From positions 1-64,000 of the forward strand of contig NW_021638297.1 in assembly GCF_900090045.1 (NCBI RefSeq): a stretch of DNA of 64,000 bases, read 5' to 3'. Under the pieces are notes generated by a model, which saw only the letters and a program-made list of their open reading frames with translations, was not told the DNA's origin and made no database searches. Position 1 is the first letter of the stretch, and each line of letters starts with the position of its first letter. Shown here piece by piece: positions 1 to 11,790 of this stretch. This DNA is from Plasmodium malariae. Lineage: Eukaryota > Apicomplexa > Aconoidasida > Haemosporida > Plasmodiidae. The position numbers and the translations under genes are program-made.

Positions 1-121
1 TAAATAATTAAAACGTTTTTTTCCTTTCTAGGTATTTTCCATAATTGTTTATAAAATAAGAACAACACAATTAATAGATTGTATTAAATGTTTGATTGGA
101 TATTTTCAGAAAATGAAATGA

Positions 122-640
122 AAAAAAAAAAATAGTATTTAAAGATAAGTTACCACAAATGTGTGTGATGATTCAGAAAGTAAAGACATTTGTACATCGG
201 AATATGAACCTAAGTATAAAGACAATTCAAGAGCTAGATCTAAAAGATTATTCAAAATCCACATAATTATGTATAATCCATTTGGAACGAAATAGTTTAT
301 TAAGAAATTATTATATATGAGATTTAGTTCTATATATTAATACAGAAAATGTAAAGATACTACAAAGAAAAAAAAGTTTAAAACTTTTAGGATGTATGAG
401 TATACTTTTGATATTTGTTCTACATGTAATACTTTTTTATTCATCTTTGCTTTGTTTATTTTAGAAAATTATGTTTCTGTTTGTCTTAATGATCGTTACC
501 TGATAATATGTATGATTATATTTTGTATATATCTTCTGATATAAAGATAATTGAATGGTTAACATTTATTTTAAGTATGCCAGTGGTTACATATATACTG
601 ATAAAATTCATTAAAATATACAAAATAATATAGCAGAAAA
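122..640 (+). pseudogene. Decayed YRKC-family exported-protein gene (relic of G/H type)
   Basis: The frame starting at 122 reads a coding-like stretch (about codons 15-140) with the family landmarks of genes G and H below: a basic segment, 'NPF..K.FIKKLLY' matching their 'KPF..IDKIFEKLIY', then 'YRKCKDTTKKKKFK' matching 'YRKCTD..QKK.LK', then a long hydrophobic segment. TAG at 293-295 and TAA at 338-340 interrupt it. After about 540 the match continues in another frame with the second membrane segment ('LSMPVVTYILIKFIK', compare 'LSITMVIYILVKFIN' in G). Sequence after 660 also resembles the 3' flank of G (36,900-36,990). Exon 1 is not found; it is either lost or lies left of the window. Function is certainly lost in this copy. 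The family's role is unknown beyond probable export. Confidence 0.72.
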
Positions 641-3360
641 AGAATTTACATCGTATTAATAATGAATATATAGTTTTCAGAATTTTTTTTTTCTATGTAA
701 GCAGTGAATATGTACTATTTGCTTTAAGAAATTATGTTCTAAAGTATATTCTTTGTTGCATGTATATAAATACATTGTAAAAATGGAAAAATGATAATAT
801 ATATTGATCTAAAAAATTATATAAGAAAATATATAGATATATATAACATTTTTCTTCTTTATATATTTTCATATAAAAATGTATTTATTTAGAGTAATTT
901 AATAAAACATTTTAGGATATATATATATATATTTTTTGCTTTATAAAAATGTGATATAAATATTACTCAAACTTCATAATAAAATATATGATTTATTATG
1001 AAAAAAAATATATGAGTAAAATTTTTTGTATATGTTTATTGTAATATATATGGGTTATTTAATTTAATATATAAAAAATTTAGATTAACTAAAGCTTCAG
1101 TCCTGTAATTATACAATTTGCATTTGTAACTTTGATAAAATTATTTTGAATTTTCTATGTTTATACTTGTTAGATTAAATTGAAGAATCTTTTAAAGGAG
1201 TTTATTACTTTTTATTTGCAGTTTTAGAATATCATACTGATCATCTCATAATAAAATTAAATACTTGTGCTTTTTTTTTGTTCATATGTATTTACTATTT
1301 AAACGTATACTTAAAAAATAATAGATGAAAACGAATTATTTCAGAAATATATATTTTATAACTTATTTAATATGTGAATATATTTATTAGTTTTTTATAT
1401 TTTTTTTTTATAGTTTAAGTAAAAGATTTCCCAAATATAAAAATATATTTTACTGTTATGAATGAATTATTAATAAAATATTATCTATTTTAGAATTCAT
1501 AACGTTTTATAAATGAATAAATGAAATAATGCTCATATATAATTTTATTCTTTAACGCACATATTTATCGTATATAAATATGTTTTATAAACGTTACATA
1601 GATATCTACATTTAAAAAAAAAAGAATAAATAATAATATTTATATAATACACTTTTTTGTTTTTGACTATATTTGTAGAATAAATTTTCTGAAATAATAT
1701 TAAGTTGACATTAAAGCATATCATGCAACCGTCACTTATTTTATTCTGTCTAATATAACATATATCTTATTAAAAATTAATAATATTTTTATAATGAAAA
1801 TTAATTAATTACTAAATAATAATTAAGTAAATTTTATGAATAAATACATTTTCTTCCATAATATCATTTTATATAGACAACTATTTATTCATTTTTTTTA
1901 TTGAGTATTTTTTTATTTTTGTTTTTATGTCAACAGTAATAGAAATGTGGTTATGTGCAAAAATATAAATATATTATATTAATGTATAGGAATTTTTTTA
2001 AAAATTTAATTAACTTTTAAATTATATAAGTTTTTAATAGTATGAACATTACATATATAAGTACATCATAAAATTGTTATAGAGGTTTTGACAATGCTAT
2101 AACCTCTAATATATTATAATTTAAATATAAATCTCTATATTATAAATAAAGATATATTATACTGTTTTGTAAGAAATTTATTTATGGAATTTTAACATTA
2201 TTAATCTCTAATTTTGTTGAAATTGCTCTACTATAAGTTCATATTGAAAGTCCCACTTAGATAATTATTAGATTTATTAATCATATGCTAAGTATTTTTG
2301 AATATATATAAATTAGAACATGAAACACCTTAAATATTTCAGCCTTTTTAAAAACATATAATTGGCCATTGATACCTTAATATCAATATTTTTAATATAT
2401 ATACTTAGCAAAATTAACAACCTTGTTAATACAAGTTTTTATGTTTTTTAATTATATATTTTTATCTTAATAAATATTAAAAGTTATGATATTTTATGAA
2501 GCCAAATTCTTTTCTTTATATGACATAAGCTTGTGTTTAACTCTTGTAGGTTCAGATTCAAGTTATTATTACTATATATTCAAAAATTGATAATTAAATT
2601 TTAATTTGTAATGGTTACATACATGGTAGACAATTAATTTGATTATTATGAAGTTTTACCAATCAAAGAAAAAATACATTTATTATATTTTGATTACACT
2701 TGCATAACAGTGTATTTAATAATATAATATACGAATTAATTTAATATTTATTACAAAATAAATTAGTAACAAAAATAAAAATTTCTTTTTATTCCAATTA
2801 TTATTATGCAAATATATGAGTGAACCAAAGTTATTAGGATTTAGTATATTTTATATGGCAATTACTTCATAGTTTTTTTTTTTTTTTTTTATATTACTGC
2901 TAAAATATATATGTATATTAAAAAATAAAAAATTGAATAATATCCTTAAATTTACAAAATTTGCATTTAGAAATGTTAATATAAATAAATATATAATTAA
3001 AAATTATTCCATTTAAAAAATAATAGTAGCGATAAAATATAAATTCTTATTTGCGTTTAAAGTAAGTATTTTTTGTGAATTAGTTCCTATGTTGTATATT
3101 TTATATTTAAAATATATTATTTTCCATAAAAGAAATGCATAAATTTACCTATTAACTAATATATCAGCTATTAAAAACATGATAGAAAAGGTCGTACAGT
3201 TTATTTTTTTCTTCATTTGTTACTACTATTATTATATTGTTATAATAATTAATAATTTAATAGGCATAACAAGTTTTACAAAAATACAATTGTTATGTTA
3301 AAAATATTAATAGAAAAGTATCAATAAAAACAGTAATATTTCTATTAAAATATAGAGCAA
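641..3360. other. Intergenic, no gene seen
   Basis: AT-rich DNA without a credible reading frame on either strand. The left part (about 660-1,080) is the decayed 3' flank of the relic gene and resembles 39,430-39,900 after gene H. A short hairpin (TAGAGGTT 2080-2087, AACCTCTA 2101-2108) stands out in the otherwise low-G+C sequence. An 18-T tract lies near 2873-2890. The part from about 2,800 onward is upstream sequence of gene A and resembles DNA before gene F (31,030-31,100). Confidence 0.6.
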
Positions 3361-3783
3361 AGCATTATTTACATTCTCTACGTTCTCTATATATTCAATA
3401 TTTCGACGTATTAAGAATTAAAATATATTGTTTTTTATTTTGTTTTGAAAATAATTAATAAATATTTACTTAATATACTGTATTAAATTAATAATTTACA
3501 TATTTTGTATATTTATTAATTAATTTAAATAATTTCATTTTAATTAATTTTATTTTTATGTACATATAGTTAAGATAAAAAATTTATAATATACATTTAA
3601 ATTTACATTTGATTATTTCAGTTGTAAAAAAAATTATAGTTATATAGTTTTCATTATGTTTTTACAAAAAAATATGAAAAACAGATTAAATAAAAAGTAA
3701 TTGTATATTTTATTTTTAAAAGAGTACCATATTTTGTTTATTATATCCTTACTTAGTGTATTTCTATATTAAAGTTCTATATA
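3361..3783 (+). promoter_or_regulatory. Upstream region of fam-l gene A with conserved box
   Basis: ATTCTCTAC at 3373-3381 lies 403 bp before the ATG. Boxes of nearly the same sequence sit 385-415 bp before genes C, D, E, I, J and K. A second conserved stretch begins TTGTAAAAAAAATTA near 3624 and is followed by an A-rich track ending about 60 bp before the ATG. The constant distance from the start suggests a promoter or transcription-start element; that is inference from repetition within this window. Confidence 0.45.
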
Positions 3784-4764
3784 ATGGAAAAAAAAATAAA
3801 GTCACAGTTATTTATTAAAATTCCTAAGTTTACCCTTTTAAGTTGGATATGTTATATTTACATCTATATGGTACGATATTATTATTTAAATATATTTGTG
3901 TTATTCTAGTTTTTTTTTTGTTTTATTTTCGTAATTATTTTTTTAGTGTGATATTATTTATTTTTTTGATATTCATTTCTTTTTTTGATTTTTTAGAGTA
4001 CATTTAATAAATACTTGGATGAAAATTACATTTATAGTAGAAAAATTCATGGAACAACATATCGTATACTGTCAAAATATAAACAGGATAAATATTCAAA
4101 TGCCTTAGGTTTAAAAGAGGAAATGACAAATAATGGAATGACGAAAAAAAAAGATATATCTAATGATATGGAAGGGTACACTGGAAAAAGAAAACATTCA
4201 AATGGAAGTCCATCAGAATTTAAAGGAAACTGTAAATCATATATGAAAAAAAATAAGTGTATGTTTGAAACAAAAAATTATTCCTACTTTGAAAAAAAAA
4301 TATTCAAAGAAATGGATTATATGGATTTTCTTAAAAACAACAAGGCAATTAGTAAAACGTCCTACAGAAAAATAATACGTAAAAAATGTGTACTACTATT
4401 TGTTTTACCTTTATTAATGTTCTTTTTGTTATCAGTACTGCCCATAGTAGATTTATCGTGGGGTTTGGTAGATGGAAAAGGGTTGTGGGATGCAATAGGA
4501 TTTTCGAACGCTTTGAAAGAATGGGGAAAAAATGGGTGGTTGAAGACAGTATATGAGTCGCTGAAAGATGTAGTACAAGGGTTTTGGAGATCCATTGGAG
4601 AAACGACAGAAACTATCAGTGAATTGCATGTATTATTAAGATTATTTAGAATCCTAATATATGGCTTACCGTTTTTAATATTAGGTATAACATTTATATC
4701 AAGGATTGTTTATTATCATAGAAAAGTTAAAAAATATGAAAGAATAAAGTTCAGACAAAGATAA
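3784..4764 (+). CDS. fam-l protein (gene A), two exons
   Basis: Join 3784-3870 and 3997-4764, 284 residues. Exon 1 (29 codons) starts at ATG 3784 in the context CTATATAATGG and encodes a basic-then-hydrophobic signal or anchor (MEKKIKSQLFIKI...LLSWICY). The 126 bp intron has donor GTACGA and acceptor TTTTTTAG. Exon 2 opens STFNKYLDEN, with an R-I-L-S-K export-type motif at residues 52-56. A basic, Asn/Lys-rich linker follows, then the fam-l core (FETKNYSYFEKKIFKEMDY, DFLKNNKAISK), then two membrane segments at roughly residues 160-180 and 248-268, and the tail KVKKYERIKFRQR. fam-l proteins are a P. malariae expansion of unknown function, thought to be exported; a fold like that of the invasion ligand RH5 has been proposed. 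No damage is seen in this copy. Convergent with gene B, 2.7 kb away. Confidence 0.9.
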
Positions 4765-7431
4765 AATTAATAATTAGTTACATACTTTTTTCTGTAATAA
4801 AATAATCAATGTGAACTAACAATTACAATATATATAAATATATATAATAAACATATCAATAATTGCTTAATTCCTATATATGAACATACAGATAAGGCAA
4901 TTTTTTATGAACAAGTTAAAAAAATTCTATCTTAGTTTTTTTGTGAATTAGAATATTTTAGTATATTTCTATTTGTAGCTTAAATTATAATTTGAGCTTT
5001 AATGTAAATAATGGCTTCGGGTAAATTAATGTATTCCAGTAAATTCGTATAAGTATATGTTTTTGTACGTTATTATTACTATATAAAAAGATAATTTATA
5101 CAATTTTATCAATATTTCGTGGTGATTTATATTTTAACTATAATAAGATTTCTTTTTATTTGATCTCATTCTAATCTAAAATGGTTATTTGATGACATAT
5201 TTTGATAAATGTTTAATTAGATTTATATTATAAAAAGATGTATTACATTTTTCGTTTAACAATTAAATGTGAAGGTATATTGTTGTATTGATACATATTT
5301 AATATATAAGGAAATATTTAATATTTATTATATAAATAAGTTTATTAATAATGTGTTATAGAACTTATTTATTTAAACGTCCTTTTAACAAATATTTATT
5401 ATTTTTTTTAATGGTTTAAAGAGAAAATATAGATATATATTGAATTATTATTTTTATTAAATATTTTTTTGTTTATATTATTTTACCTCACCTTTTCACC
5501 TATTGCGAAATTTTTAGTAGTTCGTTAGATGTTTAAGAAATATTTTTTCAAAGTTTAATCGGAGTAATAACCTTTTGTAAATACATAATAGATATGATGA
5601 TAAAAAGAATCGTACTATTACATTATATATAATAATAAAACATATAAATTATCACAAAAGTGTTAAATTTATTAGTTTATTAACTTTTAAAATTTTAGAA
5701 TATCACTAATAATATATATAACGTATTTTCCTTATTAATACCATAGAGGGAACACAAAGTGCACAATAGACATCCATACATATTTTGTAAAATATTTATC
5801 CGCAAAAAAGTATTAATTTAAAATGCATATATATGTATATACTATTATCCTAAATTTAAAATTCTATAGAATATTGTACAAGCAAAATGATAAGCAGTCC
5901 AGGGACTATATTACATTATGCTTATTAATTAACTAATTTTTTGTGTATGCAACACTCGAATGAAAAATTCTGTATATAAGGATAAATAGAGAAATTAGAA
6001 CACTTGAAGAATGATTAACTAATATTTCTTTAACTATTCGCATAATTAGAATTCTCTAATACGTTTATTTAGACGATGCTAATATATATACATTACGCTC
6101 ACTAGAAATAGGTAAAAAAATAACTCAATCCAAAAATGAATTTAAAAAAAAATAAGAAAACTCCTTATACGATAAAAAACCTAACACATATTATTAACAA
6201 TATAAGGCTTTTATTGTTGCTAATTCAATAATCATGGCAAATTTCATGAAATATTCAACATATTTAATGCTACTATTAGTGAAATATCAAAAGAATAGCA
6301 GAGTTCTTAGGAGTATATAAAAAATATTTTTTCCAGTATTTAAGCAAAAATTAATTAATATTATATAAATAAATAGAAAATATATATTAATTATTCAGTT
6401 TCTACATACCTATTATATAGCTTTCGTTTTAAATGCTTTAATATACATATATATATATATATATATGTCTTTCCTTAATTATTTTATCATATAAGCAGTG
6501 AATAAGCATATGTAGAACAGATATACATATTTATATAACACTATATGAACATTATCACCTAATGTATTTCTTATACATATTTAACAGAACATTTTAGACT
6601 AGTTGATAATAATAAAACAATTCTTTAAAAATTATTCGAATTTCACTAATGATGCGAATCCCTATAAATATATGTTCTACTTATGCCTTTCTAATTAATA
6701 TTAGATGTAATAAAGGGAAATTTTTTAAGTTTTTTTTATTATAAAGGAAAACATGTAGTTATACATAGAAAAATTATAGCTATCTCCATATAAACGATAT
6801 ACTAAATTATATAAAAATTGATTATTAAAGTGAATATTCCATAATTTGTAAATATTTTACTATTTAACTTGTGTAAATATGATTATAATATTTTGAAATG
6901 TAATATTATTCTTTATATAAATATTTTTAATTTTGTATATTAAATATGTAAAAGTCATAATATGAAAAATATGCAAAATTTATTAAAGTATATATATATG
7001 GCTAGAAAGTAAATTATTAATTATATTTCAAATCTTTAATAATTTAAACTAAAATATAGAGTACAGAATATATATTTATATTACAAGAAATATAAAATTA
7101 TATAAAGACAATTTTTTAATAATAAGTGCAAAAAAATATAAAAAATTCATATATATTAGATAATTGTATTGGTGGCATACATTCTGTTACAATTGAATAT
7201 ATAAAAATATATTTTCTTTCAAATTATTAAAATAAATTTATAGAATTAAATTTTTGCAATAAATAATTGTTTATCACTTTTTTCTAAACTTAGATTAGTT
7301 TATGAGATTGTTTTATGTATATTCATTTAAATCAGTTGTATTCTCCAAGGAAGCAGAATGAAATATGAAAACAATATTACTAGTAATACAAATATATAAT
7401 GGATAATAATATGAAATAGTAAGAGACATAA
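4765..7431. other. Intergenic between convergent genes A and B
   Basis: Holds the 3' flanks of A (+) and B (-). Near 5,110-5,230 there is a stretch (GTGGTGATTTATATTTTAAC, TCTAATCTAAAATGG) matching the 3' flanks of fam-l genes E, I and M. A TA repeat lies at about 6447-6466. The interval 5,740-6,330 is less AT-rich than its surroundings but has stops in all frames; I see no gene in it. Confidence 0.55.
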
Positions 7432-8252
7432 TTATTTTTGTCGTTCTTGGATATTAAAATACAAAACAAAAATCGCAGTTAACGGACAAAAAAACATTGC
7501 TATAAGAATAGTAAGGAAAAAAAAAATTGCAGATCTTAATGGATGCTTACGATCACATTTTACACTAAAATTAATTTTATTTTTTTTAATAATACAATTA
7601 CGTTTATTACATGAGCTGATGTTGTCTAAAGGTGAATCATTCTCTGAGTATAACGTTTTTAAAGATTTGTGTAGGTTTTTATTGTTCTGAATATTATTAT
7701 AATGTTTTAATGTAGAAGATTTTTCTTTTAAATTATGCTTAACGTTAGAAGCTCCAAGTTTTTGAGGTTTTTTACGTGGCATAAAATAATTCAATTCTTC
7801 TTGATATGTATCACTGTATATTGATTCATTATCTTCTTCTTGAAAAAAGTTATATTGCTTTAATGCATATGGTTTTTTTTCAAATGATGCAGTACTTTTT
7901 CCTTTTAAATCATATATTTTTTCTTTTAAACATTTATGTTTATCTTCCAGCGATGCTCTTATTTCACTGCTTAACAATCTGCTATATTTAATATTTAATA
8001 TGTTATTTATGTTCAATTCTTTGTTCCGAGTTTTATCGCAGATATTTGACTATAAGAATAAGTTCATATTGAATATTAAAAAAATGTATATTTATATATT
8101 ATATGAATAAAATATTCCTCTCATGTAAAAACATAAAATAAAAAATTAAAAGGAAAAAAATTTAGTATAATATCTATGATACCACGACAGAATAATTGAA
8201 TATCCATATTAGACAGGAAAAAATCAAGGCTCTAATAAAAATAATGATCATT
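7432..8252 (-). CDS. Plasmodium exported protein, unknown function (gene B); exon 1 apparently frameshifted
   Basis: Exon 2 is complement 7432-8049 (205 residues plus stop), with acceptor TTCTTATAG. It opens SNICDKTRNKELN and has a SRLLSSE export-type motif with R at residue 24 of the exon, a Lys/Asn-rich hydrophilic middle, and a C-terminal hydrophobic stretch (about residues 170-195 of exon 2) before a short QERQK end. Exon 1 would be complement 8183-8252: ATG 8252, MIIIFIRALIF, then '..LIWIFNYSVV' up to donor GTATCA, intron 133 bp. The two halves of exon 1 are in different frames: a T7 run would need to be T6 (or T9) to restore one frame. So this is either a pseudogene by one base or a homopolymer assembly error. 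The C-terminal half is unlike any other gene here. It is the only minus-strand gene. Function unknown. Confidence 0.65.
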
Positions 8253-11200
8253 TGTGTATTTTGTTTTATAATGGATATTTTAAAGTTGTAAAAGCTTATA
8301 TAATATTTTAGTAGATATATTTATTATTTTTCAAAAAAAATAAGTACATGAATAACTTAGAACTTGACTCAATTGTTTTCTATTTTGTCGATATAACAAT
8401 TCTTTATATTTGTTTTTAATATAAATATAAATGTGGTACATAATGAAGTACAATAAAAAAGTTATAATTAAAAAAAAATATTTTCGTAAAAGCTATAATT
8501 AAAATACTATTAATTAATATTATTCAAATAAAACAAATAAAAAACTATTTAATGAGCACATTACCGAAATAATTGTGTTAATATTATAATTTACCAAACA
8601 AAATTTCATTTCGAAAAACAATTATATATTTATATACATAATATATATTGATAAAATATTGCTTTAATGAGGATATAATACGAGAAAAAATTCTAGAAAT
8701 AAAATATGTATTAGAATATATTCAGAAAATATTTTTAGAAAAGTTATATTTAGATCTATAGTTAAAAAATATAATGTAATATTTTTTTAGAAATTATCTA
8801 CTATCTTGTAATTATTTTTGAAAATATTTTTTATAAAAATTATTAATTAAAAAACAGAAGGAATATATATAGCAGTAACAAAATTATAATATATTATACT
8901 TACATTAATATTATATATAGTATTATATTTTGATATAATTTAATATAGCATAACTATTAAATGCTTAGCTGATAAAAAATATTATTATTTTACATATACA
9001 TAGTTATATTTTTATATTATATAAGATATATGAAAATTTTATTTATTATAATATCTTCAATCTTGCTGTAATCTGTGCGGATAATGTACATTTATATTTT
9101 AAATCAATAATTCCAATAATATAGTTATATAAATGTATATTAAAACAATAATATTTGAGCGGTTATTATACCTTATTTTATAAAATTTTCAATAATAAAT
9201 AATATATGATAAATTAAAAACAATAATAATTAAATTAAAATTTGATTATTAAAAGTATACATTTTAATTTTTAACATTTTACTAGTATTATTTGCGTACA
9301 TTATTTTTTTTTATTCAGTAAGTTTATTTGTTTTGACTTAATATTATATTTATTTTTTCATTTCGAAGACTATATTCAAAAATATTGGTAAAGTGCCATA
9401 TTGTTTAAATGTATTACAACAAAATCATTGAATAATGATTTTTTATTAGATAAAATGAAAATTAACAAAAAAAAAAAAAAGGAGTATAATGAAAGAGTTT
9501 TCTTTTCGATTTATATGAAATATTTTATTTATTTATTATTATTTGTTTTTAGCCTTTGATATTTGTTTACTATAACGTATATAAAATAATATTTATAATT
9601 TATAAAAATAATTTTAAAATAAAATTTTATAAAGTTAAAATTAAGAAGGCTTTAAAATAAAAGAACAAATAAAATTAAGAATTGTGCTATCATATGTAAT
9701 GTGATGCTGAAGACACGTTCATGATAAAAAAAAAAACTAAAAGAATCTTTCCCATTTTACTTTATATTTATATTATATATATATATATGTATATATAATT
9801 AATAAAAATATGTAAATAAAATATTTTGTATTATATATAACATATTAATATCTATTTTTTTTATTAAAGAAATTTATAGTGAAAGTACTTATTTTTGTAT
9901 AGTGGTAAGTAAAAAGAAAAAAAAGGAATAAGTGTCATTGTTAATTTTTTAGTTATTCTACACTTACCATTTTACATTATTTTATTAAGTTTATGTATTT
10001 GTTAATTATAGAATAATTAGTTTAATATTAAAAAAAACTAAAATTCACAGTTTTATGTATGTGCATGTATTTCTTTATTTATAAAGAAGAAAAATAAAAT
10101 AAAATAAAATAAAACAAAGAAGCAAATAATAAAATGGATAAAATTATACTTTATTTCTAAAATAGAACCTAAAAAGAAAACTTTAATTATGATCATGTGA
10201 TATTTAAAATATATAAAATAGAAATAATTAATATGTGTATTAAATAATTTAATGTTATTTATCATATAAATATTCTTTAAAAATATGAGTATTCCATATA
10301 GTATTTACATCAGAAATAAGTAGAATATGTTGTTTAGTTGTATTATTTCGATGGATTAAACATTTTGTTTGTAGAGGAGTTATAACATTATACTATAGTT
10401 ACATCAAATATCAGTAGAAATAGTGATATTTTTGTATTTCAAAAATCATGGTTTATTTCTGAAAAAAAATAAAACAAAACAAAATAAACATGAAAATAAA
10501 ATTTTTAAAATATATATTTTTTAATTTTTGCTGAATTTCTTTTTTATTTATGTTTTTTATTTTTTATGTATAAAGGTAATTTTTTTATTGCAGAAATTAT
10601 GTATTATAGAAAAATAAACTTTCTAGTAAATTTTGGATTGGTTCCTACACTAATTTATATATATTATATTAAAAATATATTAAGCGGATATTAAGTAAAA
10701 ATATAAAGAAGTATTACTATATAATTATTGTATTTTTCTTCTTTATATTATCATTTAAAACACAATGTGTACATATATATATATATAGTTAAATAGTTAA
10801 TATGTATAAACTAAAATATATGATTAAAATGTTAGAAGAGTTTAAATAAAGACTTTTAATTAAAAAAAATTATGATCATTATAATAATCAGTTTTTTTTA
10901 TACTAAATTTATGTGAAATATGAAAAAATGTCACGAAAAAAAAAATTAAGTTCCTTCTTATCATAAAAATTTATTAATTTGTCCATTGTATATGAAGTTT
11001 TCATTGTAATAATAATATGATATAGTATAATTGAAATATTCGTACTTCGTTTTTTTCTTTTTGTTTATTTTTTTTTTTATTTTTGCTGTTGTTTGCTTAT
11101 TTTTTGTAAGCAGAATTTTCTTATTATGGGGTAAAACACATTATGAATTTATAAAATATATTTTTAAGTCTTATTTTTATTTCCAGATTAGAAAAACTAT

Positions 11201-11259
11201 AAACCAGGGGAAAGTAAAAACATTTCAATATATAACAAAAATATTATATTAATAGAAAA
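8253..11259. other. Intergenic upstream of gene B, no gene seen
   Basis: AT-rich DNA with scattered A and T tracts and a TA repeat near 9773-9797. The open frames at 10053-10265 (-) and 11031-11252 (+) are Phe/Tyr/Ile/Lys-only translations of T- or A-rich DNA, with no intron, leader or family match. The second runs into the weak coding relic that follows and could be part of it. Confidence 0.5.
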
Positions 11260-11790
11260 ATACATGAGGGGAAATTAAGCAAAAAATGCAATTTTGAAAA
11301 AGCAGACATCTGAATATGCTTAATATGGAAATAGAGAACACGAGAAAAGGAAAAAAAAAATAAGTAGGAAAAATAAACCTACATTAGAAAAGATTATATA
11401 AAACAATAATTTACAGAATATAGAAGGACTAATTAAATTAAAAGTTATAAAGAAAAACTTAAATAAAAATATAAAAAATTAAAACATAAATTAAGGGCTG
11501 TAAATCGGAATAGATTTATTACTGAAAAAATAAGTTATATTTTAAAATCCTTCAGAAACTATAGAAAATATATTTTTAGAATTGTGCATTTGATGTACCG
11601 TGGTATAACGATGAAAATAAAAAAGACCAAAATTTAATTAAAATATTTATAATAAAATACATTTATGCGATTTACAAATATTACTTGCTGAAACACTTTT
11701 GATATTATTAATCCCTTCTCTTTGTTTCAAAAAGACACTTTATAAAGTTTTAATTTTTGCTAGTATATGCCATGTTACATTTACATAACT
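11260..11790 (+). pseudogene. Possible degenerate coding remnant, family unknown
   Basis: The + strand becomes purine-rich and Lys/Arg/Asn/Glu-coding like the exons of neighbouring genes, but only across frame changes: 'TSEYA.YGNREHEKRKKKI' (about 11,305), 'NRNRFITEKISYILKSF' (about 11,500-11,570), then a hydrophobic 'LAETLLILLIPSLCFKK' (about 11,690-11,740) followed by a basic residue pair. The order, basic region then membrane segment, resembles an exported-protein gene eaten by stops and shifts. No signal exon was found. It could also be chance composition. Confidence 0.3.

Noticed and set aside
4362..4595. Open frame on the minus strand inside fam-l gene A
   Set aside because: It is antisense to exon 2 of A, where both protein motifs and splice sites support the + strand. 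The same holds for frames antisense to C (15892-16177), D (19669-19944), H (39130-39345) and M (60542-60757).
7806..7991. Plus-strand open frame within gene B
   Set aside because: Shadow of B exon 2 on the opposite strand, composed of Leu/Phe/Tyr; no leader and no acceptor.
10053..10265. 70-codon open frame, minus strand
   Set aside because: Phe/Ile/Tyr-rich translation of an A-rich tract, no signal exon or motif.
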